A stretch of 64,000 bases of DNA from Cryptosporangium aurantiacum (lineage in GTDB: Bacteria > Actinomycetota > Actinomycetes > Mycobacteriales > Cryptosporangiaceae). Location: NCBI RefSeq assembly GCF_900143005.1, contig NZ_FRCS01000009.1:283510-347509 (forward strand), given 5' to 3'. This document shows positions 25,004 through 33,248 of this stretch, piece by piece (within the stretch, counting starts at the first letter, position 1; every line of letters begins with the position of its first letter). Below the pieces are notes generated by a model. That model was not told where the DNA came from. It saw only the letters and a list, made by a program, of their open reading frames with translations, and ran no database searches. The position numbers were made by a program, and so were the translations under genes.

Positions 25004-26004
25004 GCACCGGTCTCGTCTTCATCCACGGCCGCGGGCAGCAGCTGTCCCGCGGCCTCCGTGGCGACCAGGACCGCGTCGCCGCGCACGTGGCCGGCCGCAA
25101 GCGGTCGTGGCTCGCCGGGCTGTCGAAAGGCCTGGTCCTCGCCCGGCGACCGCCGATCCCGGAGAAGGACGTCTGGTTCCCGTTCTACGGGAACGTGTTC
25201 GCCGACCGCATCGACGCCCACGTCGCCTCCGGCGGCCGGACGCCCGACCTGGAAAGCGCGGGCAGTCCGGACGCCGCAGCCGCCGCGACCAAGGAGCGGC
25301 TCGTCCTCGAGGCCGCGGCCGAGCTCGGCTTCCAGCCCGACCGGGAACTGGGGTACGGCGACCCCGAGGTGGGGGCGGCCGTCCGCGCTACGGCCGGGGA
25401 CGCCCAGCCGGCCACCGAGATCGCCTGGGGCAACGTGCTCCGGCTACCGGTAGCGCGCTCGGCGCTGCAGTTCCTCGCCCGCAAGACCGGCGCGCCCGAG
25501 TGGGTGATCGAGGAGTTCCTCGACGACGTCGCGTACTACCTGGAGGTCCCGGCGATCCGGCGGACCGTACTGGACGTCGTCCGCAAGGCCGTGCTCGATG
25601 CCCGCCAGGTCCACGACGACGTCATCCTGGTCTCGCACAGCCTCGGGACCGTCGTGGCGTACGACTTGTTCGCCGACCTCCCGGCCGACGTCCGGGTGCG
25701 CCTGCTGGTCACCGCCGGGTCGCCGCTCGGCTACCCGATCGTCCAGAAGAACCTGCGTCCGGCGGCGTCGCGCGGGATGCCGCACGTGCCGAGGATCCAG
25801 CCGGCGACGGACGTCGCCTGGGTGAACGCCTACGACGTCCGCGACTTCGTCGCGCTGGTGCACCCGCTCGGTCCGCGTTTTGACGACGGGCGCACGGCGA
25901 TCCGGGACGAGGTGACGCACAACGCGTCCGATCCGCACTCGATCGCGGATTATCTGTCCGACCCCGACATCGCCGGCCCGATCGGCGCAGCCGCCAGCGG
26001 CTAG
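25000..26004 (+). CDS. PGAP1-like alpha/beta hydrolase linked to the protease
   Basis: A 334-residue hydrolase. It opens with the oxyanion strand LVFIHGRGQQ (5-14). The nucleophile elbow VSHSLG places Ser214, and Asp282 (VRDFVAL) and His313 (SDPHSIADY) complete a plausible triad. A helical cap with a hydrophobic face fills about 60-180. There is no signal peptide or membrane helix. Such lipase/esterase-like proteins accompany intracellular trypsin-like proteases in several actinomycetes and are candidates for a membrane- or ester-attacking effector. Its start overlaps the protease stop by 4 bases, and a third membrane gene follows 2 bases later. Confidence 0.82.
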   Translation: MSTGLVFIHGRGQQLSRGLRGDQDRVAAHVAGRKRSWLAGLSKGLVLARRPPIPEKDVWFPFYGNVFADRIDAHVASGGRTPDLESAGSPDAAAAATKERLVLEAAAELGFQPDRELGYGDPEVGAAVRATAGDAQPATEIAWGNVLRLPVARSALQFLARKTGAPEWVIEEFLDDVAYYLEVPAIRRTVLDVVRKAVLDARQVHDDVILVSHSLGTVVAYDLFADLPADVRVRLLVTAGSPLGYPIVQKNLRPAASRGMPHVPRIQPATDVAWVNAYDVRDFVALVHPLGPRFDDGRTAIRDEVTHNASDPHSIADYLSDPDIAGPIGAAASG

Positions 26005-26006
26005 TC

Positions 26007-26703
26007 ATGACGCCACCGCCCGACGAGGGGAGGCCGCCCGACGCCGGGGCGCCGTCTCCCGCCGGGGTGCCGCCTCCCGCCGGGGCGGCGGCCGCGGATG
26101 GGGAGCACCGGCGGGGGCACGGTCCGGTTCGTGCCGCGTGGCGGGAGGGCACGCTCACCCGCGCGAGCGAGCTCGAGGCGCTCACCGCATGGGTGCTGAC
26201 GCGCGATCCCGGACCGGGAGCGGACTCGGTCGGGTCAGCGATCCGGGAGAACCTCCGGGCGGCGCGACAGGCCGCCGAGGGCGCCCCGCTGAACCCACCG
26301 AAGTGGCTCTGGATCTTCCGGCGCGCCTCGCGGACCGAACGGGCGACGAGCAGGCTGGACACCGCCGAGGTGCTGCTGCTCAACATCGCGCGCCTCGGTG
26401 GCCGCCGCGGTCGCGATCCGGGGCATCCGCGGGTCGTCGGAGGCCGTCCACCTACCGGTGCTGCTCGCGCTACTGAAGCTGCCGACCGGCGCGATCACGG
26501 CGTTCCTCGGCTTGGTGCTGCTCCGTGGGCAGTTCGTGCCCGGGCTGTCCGCACTGGACACACCCGCGCAGATCCTCGCCTGGGCGCTCGTCTTCGGGTA
26601 CGCGCAGCAGCTGTTCACCCGCTTCGTGGATCAGCAGGGCCATACGGTGCTCGAATCCGTCCGCGGCGCCGACAAACGCCCCGACACCGGCGCGCCGCCG
26701 TGA
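26007..26703 (+). pseudogene. Broken membrane-protein gene of the protease/hydrolase locus
   Basis: Two frames make one product. From the ATG at 26007, one frame encodes a Pro/Ala-rich start, then a helical segment (RTERATSRLDTAEVLLLNIA). The next frame, from about 26398 to the stop at 26703, encodes a hydrophobic multi-helix end (VAAAVAIRGIRG, LLKLPTGAITAFLGLVLLRG, then FGYAQQLFTRFVDQQ). In my recollection of related proteins these halves are parts of one longer polypeptide with a membrane segment between them. The join near 26395 therefore looks like an internal deletion with frameshift. A separate GTG-started 101-residue membrane protein at 26398-26703, or a sequencing error, are alternatives. 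Confidence 0.6.
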
Positions 26704-26737
26704 CGGCGGCGCGCCGGTGCCGCTTCGCCGTTGAGCA

Positions 26738-26777
26738 GATTGCATTTGGAAGGGCTATACGTCTTCCAAATGCAATC
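26738..26777. terminator. AT-rich perfect 15-bp hairpin between convergent genes
   Basis: GATTGCATTTGGAAG (26738-26752) is exactly complementary to 26763-26777, with a 10-base loop GGCTATACGT. It lies between the broken membrane gene and the convergent phosphatase gene and is conspicuously AT-rich against its surroundings. A terminator is the simplest reading. A mobile-element or integration scar is possible. Confidence 0.7.
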
Positions 26778-26806
26778 CGCCTGGCGCCGGTGGGCAGCGA
26801 CCCGGC

Positions 26807-27235
26807 TCAGAAGTTGCCCGGCGCCACCTGGAAGCAGACCAGGCCCAGCTCGCGCCACATCCGCACCACCTGGTCGCGGTCGTCCAGCACGAACTGAACG
26901 TCGTACCGGTCGCGGATGTGCCGTTTGTACAGCTCCCGCTTCACAACCGCGTCACGCCGGTTGTCGCGGGCGCGGCGCATCAGCAGCTCGTCGTACGGCA
27001 CGTCGAGATGGTGGGTCAGCCACGACTCGGTCTGCCGACGGCACTCGTCGTCGCGCCCGGACACCACGACGATCCGGTGCCCGGCGGCGTGGAGCGCCCG
27101 CACCACCGTGACGACCGCCGCTACCGGAGCGTCCTCGCCGACCCGGTGCCAGTCGTACGGCGACCGGTCGGTGACCCGGGCGGCGAGCGTGCCGTCGATG
27201 TCCACCAGCACCGCGGCGGGGAGGAGGGTGTTCAC
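26807..27235 (-). CDS. HAD-family phosphatase (polynucleotide kinase 3'-phosphatase-like)
   Basis: A 142-residue HAD protein. Motif I VDIDGT is at about residues 11-16, motif II VVVSGRDDE near 56-64, a lysine in the motif III region (KRELYK) and motif IV VLDDRDQVV near 116-124. The pattern of acid residues and the Trp/Tyr-rich middle (PYDWHRVGED) resemble the phosphatase half of T4-type polynucleotide kinase, which removes 3' phosphates from nucleic acids. No kinase domain is attached. It overlaps nothing and ends 30 bases from the locus hairpin. Confidence 0.82.
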   Translation of the reverse strand: MNTLLPAAVLVDIDGTLAARVTDRSPYDWHRVGEDAPVAAVVTVVRALHAAGHRIVVVSGRDDECRRQTESWLTHHLDVPYDELLMRRARDNRRDAVVKRELYKRHIRDRYDVQFVLDDRDQVVRMWRELGLVCFQVAPGNF

Positions 27236-27239
27236 GCCC

Positions 27240-28451
27240 TCATTGTGCGGTGGTGGGCGATTGGGTTTCCGGTACCAGCACGCAGCGGCTGCGGCTGAAC
27301 GTCGTCGGCATGCATTTGTTGTTGTGGTTGCAGAGCGACCGGACGCCCGGGTCGGCCCGTAACCGGTTGATCAGGTCCGGCTCGCGCAGCAGCGCCCGGC
27401 CCAGCGCGACGAACTGGAAACCCTCGGCCATCGCGGTGTCCATGATCGTGCGGTTCGTGATGCCGCCGAGCAGGATCATCGGCAGTTTCACGGCGGCCCG
27501 GACCTGCCGGGCGTCGTCCAGGAGGTAACCGTCGTGGTACGGGTACTCGCGCAGGTACCGGTGGCCGGCCAGGCGGGCGCCGGTGCGCATCGGTTCGGGG
27601 AACACCGCGGCGAACTCCCGCACCGGCGCGTCGCCCTTGAACAGGTACATCGGGTTGAGCAGCGAGCTGCCCGCGGTCATCTCGAGCGCGTCGAGCGTGC
27701 CGTCCTGCTCCAGCCACCGCGCGACGACGATCGACTCGTCCAGCCAGAACCCGCCGCGCACACCGTCGTCCATGTTCAGCTTCGCGAGCACCGCGAGCCG
27801 GTCGCCCGCGGCGTCCCGGACCGCGCGCATGATCTCCCGCGCGAGCCGCGCGCGGTTCTCCAGCGACCCGCCGTACTCGTCGCGGCGGCGGTTCAGTCGC
27901 GGGCTCAGGAACGCGCTCGCGAGGTAGTTGTGGCCCAGGTGGATCTCGACCGCGTCGAACCCGGCCTCGATCGCCAGCCGGACGGCGGTGCCGTACGCGG
28001 CGACGATGCGCCGCAGGTCCGCGCGGGTGGCCGGTGTCGAGGCGAACGTCGCCGGGCTGCCGGAGCGGCTGGGCGAGAGCACCGGCTGCCCGAGGCCGCG
28101 GGAGATGCCGACGGGTCCGGAGTGGCCGATCTGGGCGGAGGCCGCCGCGCCCTCGGCGTGGACAGCGTCGGTGAGTCGCCGCAGGCCCGGCACCGCCTCC
28201 GGGCGCCAGACGATCTGGTGCCGGTCGGTGCGGCCTGCCGGCTCGACCGCGCAGAACGCGACCGTGGTCATGCCGACGCCGCCCGCCGCGTGGGCGACGT
28301 GGAACGCGATCAGGTCGTCGGTCACCAGCCCCCGGCGGGCGCGGTTCTCGTACGTCGCCGCCTTGATCGTCCGATTCCGCAACGTCACCGGCCCGAGCCG
28401 GGCAGACCCAAAGACGTCCGGCGCGGCCCCGTCGCCGTCGGCCGTGGTCAT
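27240..28451 (-). CDS. NADH:flavin oxidoreductase (Old Yellow Enzyme family)
   Basis: A 403-residue TIM-barrel flavoprotein. Features in order are LRNRTIKAATYENRARRG (FMN contact), QIGHSGPVGIS, a catalytic-pair-like motif HLGHNYLASAFLSPRLNRRRDEYGGS, and the phosphate-binding LGGITNRTIM/ALGRALLREP. Such enzymes reduce alpha,beta-unsaturated carbonyls. Its start overlaps the stop of the SDR gene (ATGA), so it is transcribed from the KstR2-operator-bearing promoter at 29400. That predicts a role in steroid or related terpenoid ring degradation. It is not part of the best-known mycobacterial KstR2 regulon. Confidence 0.87.
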   Translation of the reverse strand: MTTADGDGAAPDVFGSARLGPVTLRNRTIKAATYENRARRGLVTDDLIAFHVAHAAGGVGMTTVAFCAVEPAGRTDRHQIVWRPEAVPGLRRLTDAVHAEGAAASAQIGHSGPVGISRGLGQPVLSPSRSGSPATFASTPATRADLRRIVAAYGTAVRLAIEAGFDAVEIHLGHNYLASAFLSPRLNRRRDEYGGSLENRARLAREIMRAVRDAAGDRLAVLAKLNMDDGVRGGFWLDESIVVARWLEQDGTLDALEMTAGSSLLNPMYLFKGDAPVREFAAVFPEPMRTGARLAGHRYLREYPYHDGYLLDDARQVRAAVKLPMILLGGITNRTIMDTAMAEGFQFVALGRALLREPDLINRLRADPGVRSLCNHNNKCMPTTFSRSRCVLVPETQSPTTAQ

Positions 28452-29359
28452 GAGCGGGCTCCGTACGGCGGTTCGGGGGGCGCCGCCTCCGCGAGCAGCG
28501 TCCGCAGCACCGGTCCGACGTCCGCCGCCGCCCAGCGTTCGTCGCGCTCGACGACCGGCCCGTGCCGCCACCCGTCCTCGACGCAGATCCGGCCGCCCTC
28601 GATCTCGACGACCCGCCCCGTCACGTCGCCGGCCTCGACGCTGGCCAGCCACGCGACCAGCGGCGACACGTTCCCCGGGTGCGCCCGGTCGAACCCGGAG
28701 TCCGGGGCGGCCATCGTCGCGGCGAACGGGCCTTCGGTCATCCGGGTGCGCGCGGACGGTGCGATCGCGTTCACGGTGACGCCGTACGGGGCCAGCTCGG
28801 CGGCGGCGACCAGCGTGAGGCCGGCGATGCCCGCCTTGGCCGCCGAGTACGTCCCCTGCCCGACGCTGCCCTGGAGGCCGGCCCCCGAGGAGGTGTTCAC
28901 TACACGGGCGGCTCGCGGCCGTCCGGCTTTCGCCTCCTGGCGCCAGTAGGCCGCGGCGTGCCGGAGGGGGGCGAAATGCCCCTTCAGATGGACGCGAATC
29001 ACCGCGTCCCATTCCTGTTCGGACGTGTTGACCAGCATCCGGTCGCGCACGAAGCCGGCGTTGTTGACCAGGACGTCGAGCGCGCCGAACGTCGCGATCG
29101 CCTGTTTGACCAGTGCCTCGGCGGCGGCGAAGTCGGCCACGTCGGCGCCGTTGGCCACCGCCTCGCCACCCGCCGCACGGATCGCCGCGACGACCTCTTC
29201 GGCCGGGCCGCTCGACGCGCCCTCGCCGGCGCCGGACGTCCCCAGGTCGTTGACGACGACCTTCGCGCCCTGCCGGGCCAGTTCGAGCGCGTGTTCCCGG
29301 CCCAGGCCGCGCCCGGCGCCGGTGACGATAGCGACGCGTCCCTCCAGGATGCCGGTCAT
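28448..29359 (-). CDS. Rv3548c-like short-chain dehydrogenase of the steroid ring C/D cluster
   Basis: A 303-residue classical SDR. The NAD motif TGAGRGLG is at about 14-21, NNAG near 99-102, catalytic Ser in NTSSGAG and YSAAKAG (Tyr-x-x-x-Lys) near 168-174. Sequence style (GREHALELARQGAKVVVNDLG, NAIAPSARTRMTEGPF) matches the peroxisomal multifunctional-enzyme-like SDRs next to echA20 in the mycobacterial kstR2 regulon. It likely oxidises a beta-hydroxyacyl-CoA in the degradation of the ring C/D fragment. It diverges from echA20 across a 70-base gap holding a KstR2-type site and is followed by the OYE gene. Confidence 0.85.
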   Translation of the reverse strand: MTGILEGRVAIVTGAGRGLGREHALELARQGAKVVVNDLGTSGAGEGASSGPAEEVVAAIRAAGGEAVANGADVADFAAAEALVKQAIATFGALDVLVNNAGFVRDRMLVNTSEQEWDAVIRVHLKGHFAPLRHAAAYWRQEAKAGRPRAARVVNTSSGAGLQGSVGQGTYSAAKAGIAGLTLVAAAELAPYGVTVNAIAPSARTRMTEGPFAATMAAPDSGFDRAHPGNVSPLVAWLASVEAGDVTGRVVEIEGGRICVEDGWRHGPVVERDERWAAADVGPVLRTLLAEAAPPEPPYGARS

Positions 29360-29399
29360 TTTCCGCAGTCCTCCTCGACGCTTCAGAGGCTGCTACGCT

Positions 29400-29413
29400 A
29401 CCAAGCAATCGCT
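29400..29413. promoter_or_regulatory. KstR2-type operator between the SDR and echA20 genes
   Basis: ACCAAGCAATCGCT matches the left half of the KstR2 consensus AnCAAGnnCTTGnT exactly and the right half partly. It lies in the divergent gap controlling both the SDR-OYE and echA20-ipdC units, the same relative place as a known mycobacterial KstR2 site. Confidence 0.7.
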
Positions 29414-29429
29414 AGGTTAGGAACGCCGC

Positions 29430-30185
29430 ATGCCACTCTCGACAGAGGTCGTCGACGGCACGATCGCGGTCGTCACGATGAACTATCCGCCGGTCAACGC
29501 GTTACCGGTCGCCGGTTGGTTCGCGCTGGCCGACCGCCTGCGCGAACTCGGTGCCGACCACAGCGTCCACGTGGTGGTTCTTCGCGCCGAAGGGCGCGGG
29601 TTCAACGCGGGCGTGGACATCAAGGAGATGCAGCGCACCGAGGGGTTCGAAGCGATCCTCGGCGCCAACAAGGGGTGTTACGCGGCGTTCAAGGCGGTCT
29701 ACGAGTGCGCGGTGCCGGTGGTGGCCGCGGTGCACGGGTTCTGCCTGGGCGGCGGCGTCGGCCTGGTCGGCAACTGCGACTCGGTCGTCGCGAGCGACGA
29801 CGCCTACTTCGGCGTCCCCGAGGTCGACCGTGGCGCGCTCGGCGCGGCCACCCACCTCGCGCGGCTCGTCCCTCAACACCTGATGCGGACGCTGTACTTC
29901 ACCGGCCGCACGATCCCGGCCACCGCACTCGTGCAGCACGGCTCGGTGGTGGAGACCGTGCCGCGCGCCGAGCTGGACGCCACCGCGCTCGGGCTGGCCC
30001 GGGAGATCGCCGCCAAGGACCCGCGGGTCATCCGGGCGGCGAAGGAGGCGCTCAACGGCATCGACCCGGTCGACGTCCACCGCAGTTACCGCTTCGAGCA
30101 GGGGTTCACGTTCGAGCTCAACCTCGCCGGGGTGGCCGACGAGCGCCGGGACGCGTTCGTGCAGGACGGTAAGGCCGCGCGATGA
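29430..30185 (+). CDS. echA20: EchA20-type crotonase, ring D-opening hydrolase
   Basis: A 251-residue crotonase. The block RGFNAGVDIKEMQRTEGF near residues 56-73, GALGAATHLARLVPQHLMR, and the C-terminal EQGFTFELNLAGVADERRDAF are near-identical to mycobacterial EchA20 (Rv3550). In that pathway EchA20 hydrolytically opens steroid ring D of 5-OH-HIC-derived CoA thioesters. The gene overlaps the next (ipdC) by 4 bases and is preceded by the KstR2-type site. Confidence in orthology is high because the motif order and length match throughout. Catalysis itself is inferred from the family. Confidence 0.93.
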   Translation: MPLSTEVVDGTIAVVTMNYPPVNALPVAGWFALADRLRELGADHSVHVVVLRAEGRGFNAGVDIKEMQRTEGFEAILGANKGCYAAFKAVYECAVPVVAAVHGFCLGGGVGLVGNCDSVVASDDAYFGVPEVDRGALGAATHLARLVPQHLMRTLYFTGRTIPATALVQHGSVVETVPRAELDATALGLAREIAAKDPRVIRAAKEALNGIDPVDVHRSYRFEQGFTFELNLAGVADERRDAFVQDGKAAR

Positions 30186-31282
30186 CCGGGCTGCGCACGC
30201 CGCTCACCGAACTCACCGGCGTCGACCACCCGATCGTCCAGACCGGAATGGGATGGGTCGCGGGCCCGCGCCTGGTCGCCGCGACCGCGCGAGCGGGCGC
30301 GCTCGGCATCCTCGCGTCCGCCACGATGAGCCTCGACGAGCTCGAGAAGGCGATCCTGGAGGTGCAGGAACGCACCGACCGGCCGTTCGGTGTCAACCTG
30401 CGCGCGGACGCGGGCGACGCACCGCAACGGGTCGACCTGCTGATCCGGCACGGGGTGAAGGTCGCCTCGTTCGCGCTCGCCCCGAAACCGGAGCAGATCG
30501 CCCGGCTCAAGGAGCACGGGATCGTCGTGATGCCGTCGGTCGGCGCCGCGAAGCACGCGCGGAAGGTCGCGTCGTGGGGCGCGGACGCGGTGATGGTGCA
30601 GGGCGGGGAGGGCGGTGGTCACACCGGCCCCGTACCGACGACGCTGCTGTTGCCGTCCGTCCTCGACGCGGTGGACATCCCGGTGGTGGCAGCCGGGGGT
30701 TTCTTCGACGGACGAGGGCTGGCGGCGGCGCTCTCGTACGGCGCGGCCGGCGTCGGGATGGGTACGCGTTTCCTGCTCACCCGCGACAACGCGGTGCCGG
30801 ACGCGGTGAAGCAGGTGTACCTGCAAGCCGGGCTGGACGGCACGGTGGTGACGACGAAAGCGGACGGGATGCCGCACCGGCTGCTCCGGACGCCGTACAT
30901 CGAGACGCTGCAGCGGGAGAGCGCGCTCGGCCGGGGCTGGCGGACGATCCGCCGGACCGTCGCGTACCAGCGGCTGAGCGGCACCCCGTGGGGGCGGCTG
31001 CTCGCCGACGGCCGGGCGATGAAACGCGCGGGCGACCGCACGTGGGGCCAGACGATGCTCGCCGCGAACACGCCGATGCTGCTGCGGGCGGGTCTGGTCG
31101 AGGGTGACACGTCCGCCGGGATGCTCGCGTCCGGGCAGGTCGTGGGTCTGCTCGACGATCTGCCGTCGTGCGAGGAGCTGGTCAGCCGCATCGTGGCCGA
31201 CGCGGTCGCGCACCTGAGCGCGGCGGCTGCTGCGCTCTCTGCCGCGGAACCGGGCTCTCACAGCGCCGTAGAGCCCGGTTAG
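30182..31282 (+). CDS. ipdC: IpdC-type flavin-dependent reductase (nitronate monooxygenase fold)
   Basis: A 366-residue TIM-barrel FMN enzyme. PIVQTGMGWVAGPRLVAAT is at about residues 17-35, the phosphate-site strand VMVQGGEGGGHTG near 138-150 and AAGGFFDGRGLAAALSYGA near 173-191. It belongs to the 2-nitropropane dioxygenase-like fold, but its position after echA20 matches Rv3553. That gene product, IpdC, is the FMN-dependent enzyme working with IpdF on the 5-hydroxy-HIC-CoA ring C. The start overlaps the echA20 stop. A hairpin covers its stop codon and separates it from convergent fadA6. Confidence 0.88.
   Translation: MTGLRTPLTELTGVDHPIVQTGMGWVAGPRLVAATARAGALGILASATMSLDELEKAILEVQERTDRPFGVNLRADAGDAPQRVDLLIRHGVKVASFALAPKPEQIARLKEHGIVVMPSVGAAKHARKVASWGADAVMVQGGEGGGHTGPVPTTLLLPSVLDAVDIPVVAAGGFFDGRGLAAALSYGAAGVGMGTRFLLTRDNAVPDAVKQVYLQAGLDGTVVTTKADGMPHRLLRTPYIETLQRESALGRGWRTIRRTVAYQRLSGTPWGRLLADGRAMKRAGDRTWGQTMLAANTPMLLRAGLVEGDTSAGMLASGQVVGLLDDLPSCEELVSRIVADAVAHLSAAAAALSAAEPGSHSAVEPG
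31248..31280. terminator. Hairpin across the ipdC stop, between convergent operons
   Basis: AACCGGGCTCT (31248-31258) pairs exactly with 31270-31280 around an 11-base loop. The right arm ends inside the ipdC TAG stop, and the fadA6 stop lies about 30 bases further. It is suited to stop transcription from either side. Confidence 0.75.
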
Positions 31283-31312
31283 ACGCCAATCCCCGGGCGC
31301 CAACCCCGGCTG

Positions 31313-32464
31313 CTACAACCGCTCGAGGATCGTCACGTTGGCCTGGCCGCCGCCCTCGCACATCACCTGCAGGCCGTAGCGTCCGCCGCGTCGTTCGAGT
31401 TCGTGCAGCAGGCTCGTCATCAGCCGGGTCCCGGTCGCGCCGATCGGGTGGCCGAGCGCGATCGCACCGCCGTTGACGTTCACCCGCGAAAGGTCCGCGC
31501 CGACCTCGGCGGCCCACGCCAGCACCACCGACGCGAACGCCTCGTTGACCTCGAACAGGTCGATGTCGTCGACCGACAGGCCCGCGCGAGCCAGCGCCCG
31601 GCGCGTCGCCGGGATCGGCCCGGTGAGCATCCAGATCGGATCGTCCGCGAGCACGCTCAGGTGGTGCACCCGGGCCCGCGGCGTCAGCCCGTGCTCCTCC
31701 ACCGCCCGCGGCGACGCGAGCAGCATCGCGCTCGCCGCGTCGCTGATCTGGGACGCGAGCGCCGCGGTGAGGCGCCCGCCCTCACGCAACGGCGCCAGCC
31801 CGGCCATCTTCTCCAGCGTGGTGCCCCGCCGCGGCCCCTCGTCGGTCGTGAACTGCCCCACCGGCGCGATCTCGCGCTCGAAGTACCCCGCGTCGATCGC
31901 CGCCAGCGCCCGCTGATGGCTCGCGTAGGCGAACTCCTCCATCCGCTCCCGCGACAAACCCCACTTCTCGGCGATCATCTCCGCGGCCCGGAACTGCGAC
32001 ACCTCCTGGTCGCCGTAGCGGGCCTGCCAGCCCGGTGACTCGGCGAACGGCGTCGTGAAGCCGAACTGCGTCCCGACGGCCATCGCCGCCGAGATCGGGA
32101 TCGCCGACATGTTCTGCACCCCGCCGGCGACGACCAGGTCCGCGGTGCCGGACAGCACGGCCTGCGCGGCGAAGTGCACGGCCTGCTGCGACGACCCGCA
32201 CTGCCGGTCGATCGTGACGCCCGGCACGTGCTCGGGCAGCCCGGCGACCAGCCACGCGGTGCGGGCGACGTCCCCGGCCTGCGACCCGATCGTGTCGCAG
32301 CAGCCCAGGATGACGTCGTCGACCGCGCCGGGGTCGACGCCGGTGCGCTGCATCAGCGCGGTGAGGGCGTGCCCACCGAGATCCGCGGAGTGCACACCGG
32401 CGAGCGAGCCGCCGCGCTTCCCGACCGGCGTCCGGACCGCCCCGACGATGTAAGCCTCTGACAC
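31313..32464 (-). CDS. fadA6: FadA6-type thiolase
   Basis: A 383-residue thiolase. The active-site nucleophile Cys89 lies in DRQCGSSQQA, the FadA6/SCP-type form. The C-terminal catalytic blocks are NVNGGAIALGHPIGATGTR (His) and CEGGGQANVTIL (second Cys). The GTG start is followed by YIVGAVRTPVGKRGGSL. It performs thiolytic release of acetyl- or propionyl-CoA units in late steroid ring degradation (Rv3556c counterpart). It lies 10 bases downstream of ipdF in the fadE30-ipdF-fadA6 unit read from the KstR2 site at 34464. Confidence 0.93.
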   Translation of the reverse strand: MSEAYIVGAVRTPVGKRGGSLAGVHSADLGGHALTALMQRTGVDPGAVDDVILGCCDTIGSQAGDVARTAWLVAGLPEHVPGVTIDRQCGSSQQAVHFAAQAVLSGTADLVVAGGVQNMSAIPISAAMAVGTQFGFTTPFAESPGWQARYGDQEVSQFRAAEMIAEKWGLSRERMEEFAYASHQRALAAIDAGYFEREIAPVGQFTTDEGPRRGTTLEKMAGLAPLREGGRLTAALASQISDAASAMLLASPRAVEEHGLTPRARVHHLSVLADDPIWMLTGPIPATRRALARAGLSVDDIDLFEVNEAFASVVLAWAAEVGADLSRVNVNGGAIALGHPIGATGTRLMTSLLHELERRGGRYGLQVMCEGGGQANVTILERL

Positions 32465-32474
32465 GACGAGCTCC

Positions 32475-33248
32475 TCAGGGATGCTGGCTGCTGACCGACA
32501 CGACCTCGCCGGTCAGGTAGGACGAGTAGTCGCTGGCCAGGAACGTGACGACGTTGGCGACCTCCCACGGCTCCGCCGCCCGCCCGAACGCCTCCCGCGC
32601 GGTCAGCGAAGCGAGCACCTCGTCGCTGGTCACCTTCGCGAGGAACGGGTGCATCGCCAGGCTCGGCGACACCGCGTTGACCCGGATGCCGTGCGGCGCC
32701 AGGTCGAGCGCGGAGCAGCGGGTCAGCGCCATCACACCCGCTTTCGCGGCCGCGTAGTGCGCCTGGCCCTCCTGCGCGCGCCAGCCGACGACCGACGCGT
32801 TGTTCACGATGACGCCGCCACGGCCGACCATCCGCCTCGCCGCCGCCCGGGTGCACCGCATCGTCCCGGTGAGCGTGATGTCCAGGACCCGGGACCACTG
32901 CTCGTCGGTCATCTCCAGGATCGACGCGGTGCCGCCCAGCCCGGCGTTGTTCACCAGCACGTCGACGCCGCCGAACGGATCCGCGGCATCCAGCAGCGCG
33001 TCGACCTGGTCGGAACTCGTGACGTCGCACAGCACCGCGGCCACCCGGGAGGCGCCGAACTCGTCACGCAGCGACTCCAGCGCCTCGTCGAGGCGTCGTT
33101 TGTGGATGTCGCCGAGCACGACCGCCCGCGCGTCCTCCTCCAAGCAGCGGCGAACCACCGCAGCGCCGATCCCGGCACCCGCCGCGGCCGTCACGACCAC
33201 CGTGCGATCGGCCAGCAGCGAGTGGCCCGGCACATACGCAGGAATCAC
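32475..33248 (-). CDS. ipdF: IpdF-type short-chain dehydrogenase
   Basis: A 257-residue SDR. It starts at a GTG that overlaps the fadE30 stop (GTGA). LLADRTVVVTAAAGAGIG near residues 11-28 replaces the usual TGxxxGxG, as in Rv3559c. NNAGLGG, the Ser in NNASVVGWRAQ, HYAAAKAGVMALTRCSAL and the end LTGEVVSVSSQHP all follow that enzyme closely. IpdF oxidises the 5-hydroxyl of 5-OH-HIP-type CoA esters as a prelude to ring C cleavage. It forms an operon with fadE30 (upstream) and fadA6 (downstream). Confidence 0.93.
   Translation of the reverse strand: MIPAYVPGHSLLADRTVVVTAAAGAGIGAAVVRRCLEEDARAVVLGDIHKRRLDEALESLRDEFGASRVAAVLCDVTSSDQVDALLDAADPFGGVDVLVNNAGLGGTASILEMTDEQWSRVLDITLTGTMRCTRAAARRMVGRGGVIVNNASVVGWRAQEGQAHYAAAKAGVMALTRCSALDLAPHGIRVNAVSPSLAMHPFLAKVTSDEVLASLTAREAFGRAAEPWEVANVVTFLASDYSSYLTGEVVSVSSQHP

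Noticed and set aside
31182..31517. Minus-strand frame crossing the ipdC/fadA6 junction
   Set aside because: It is a wrong-frame reading across two well-supported genes and a terminator hairpin.
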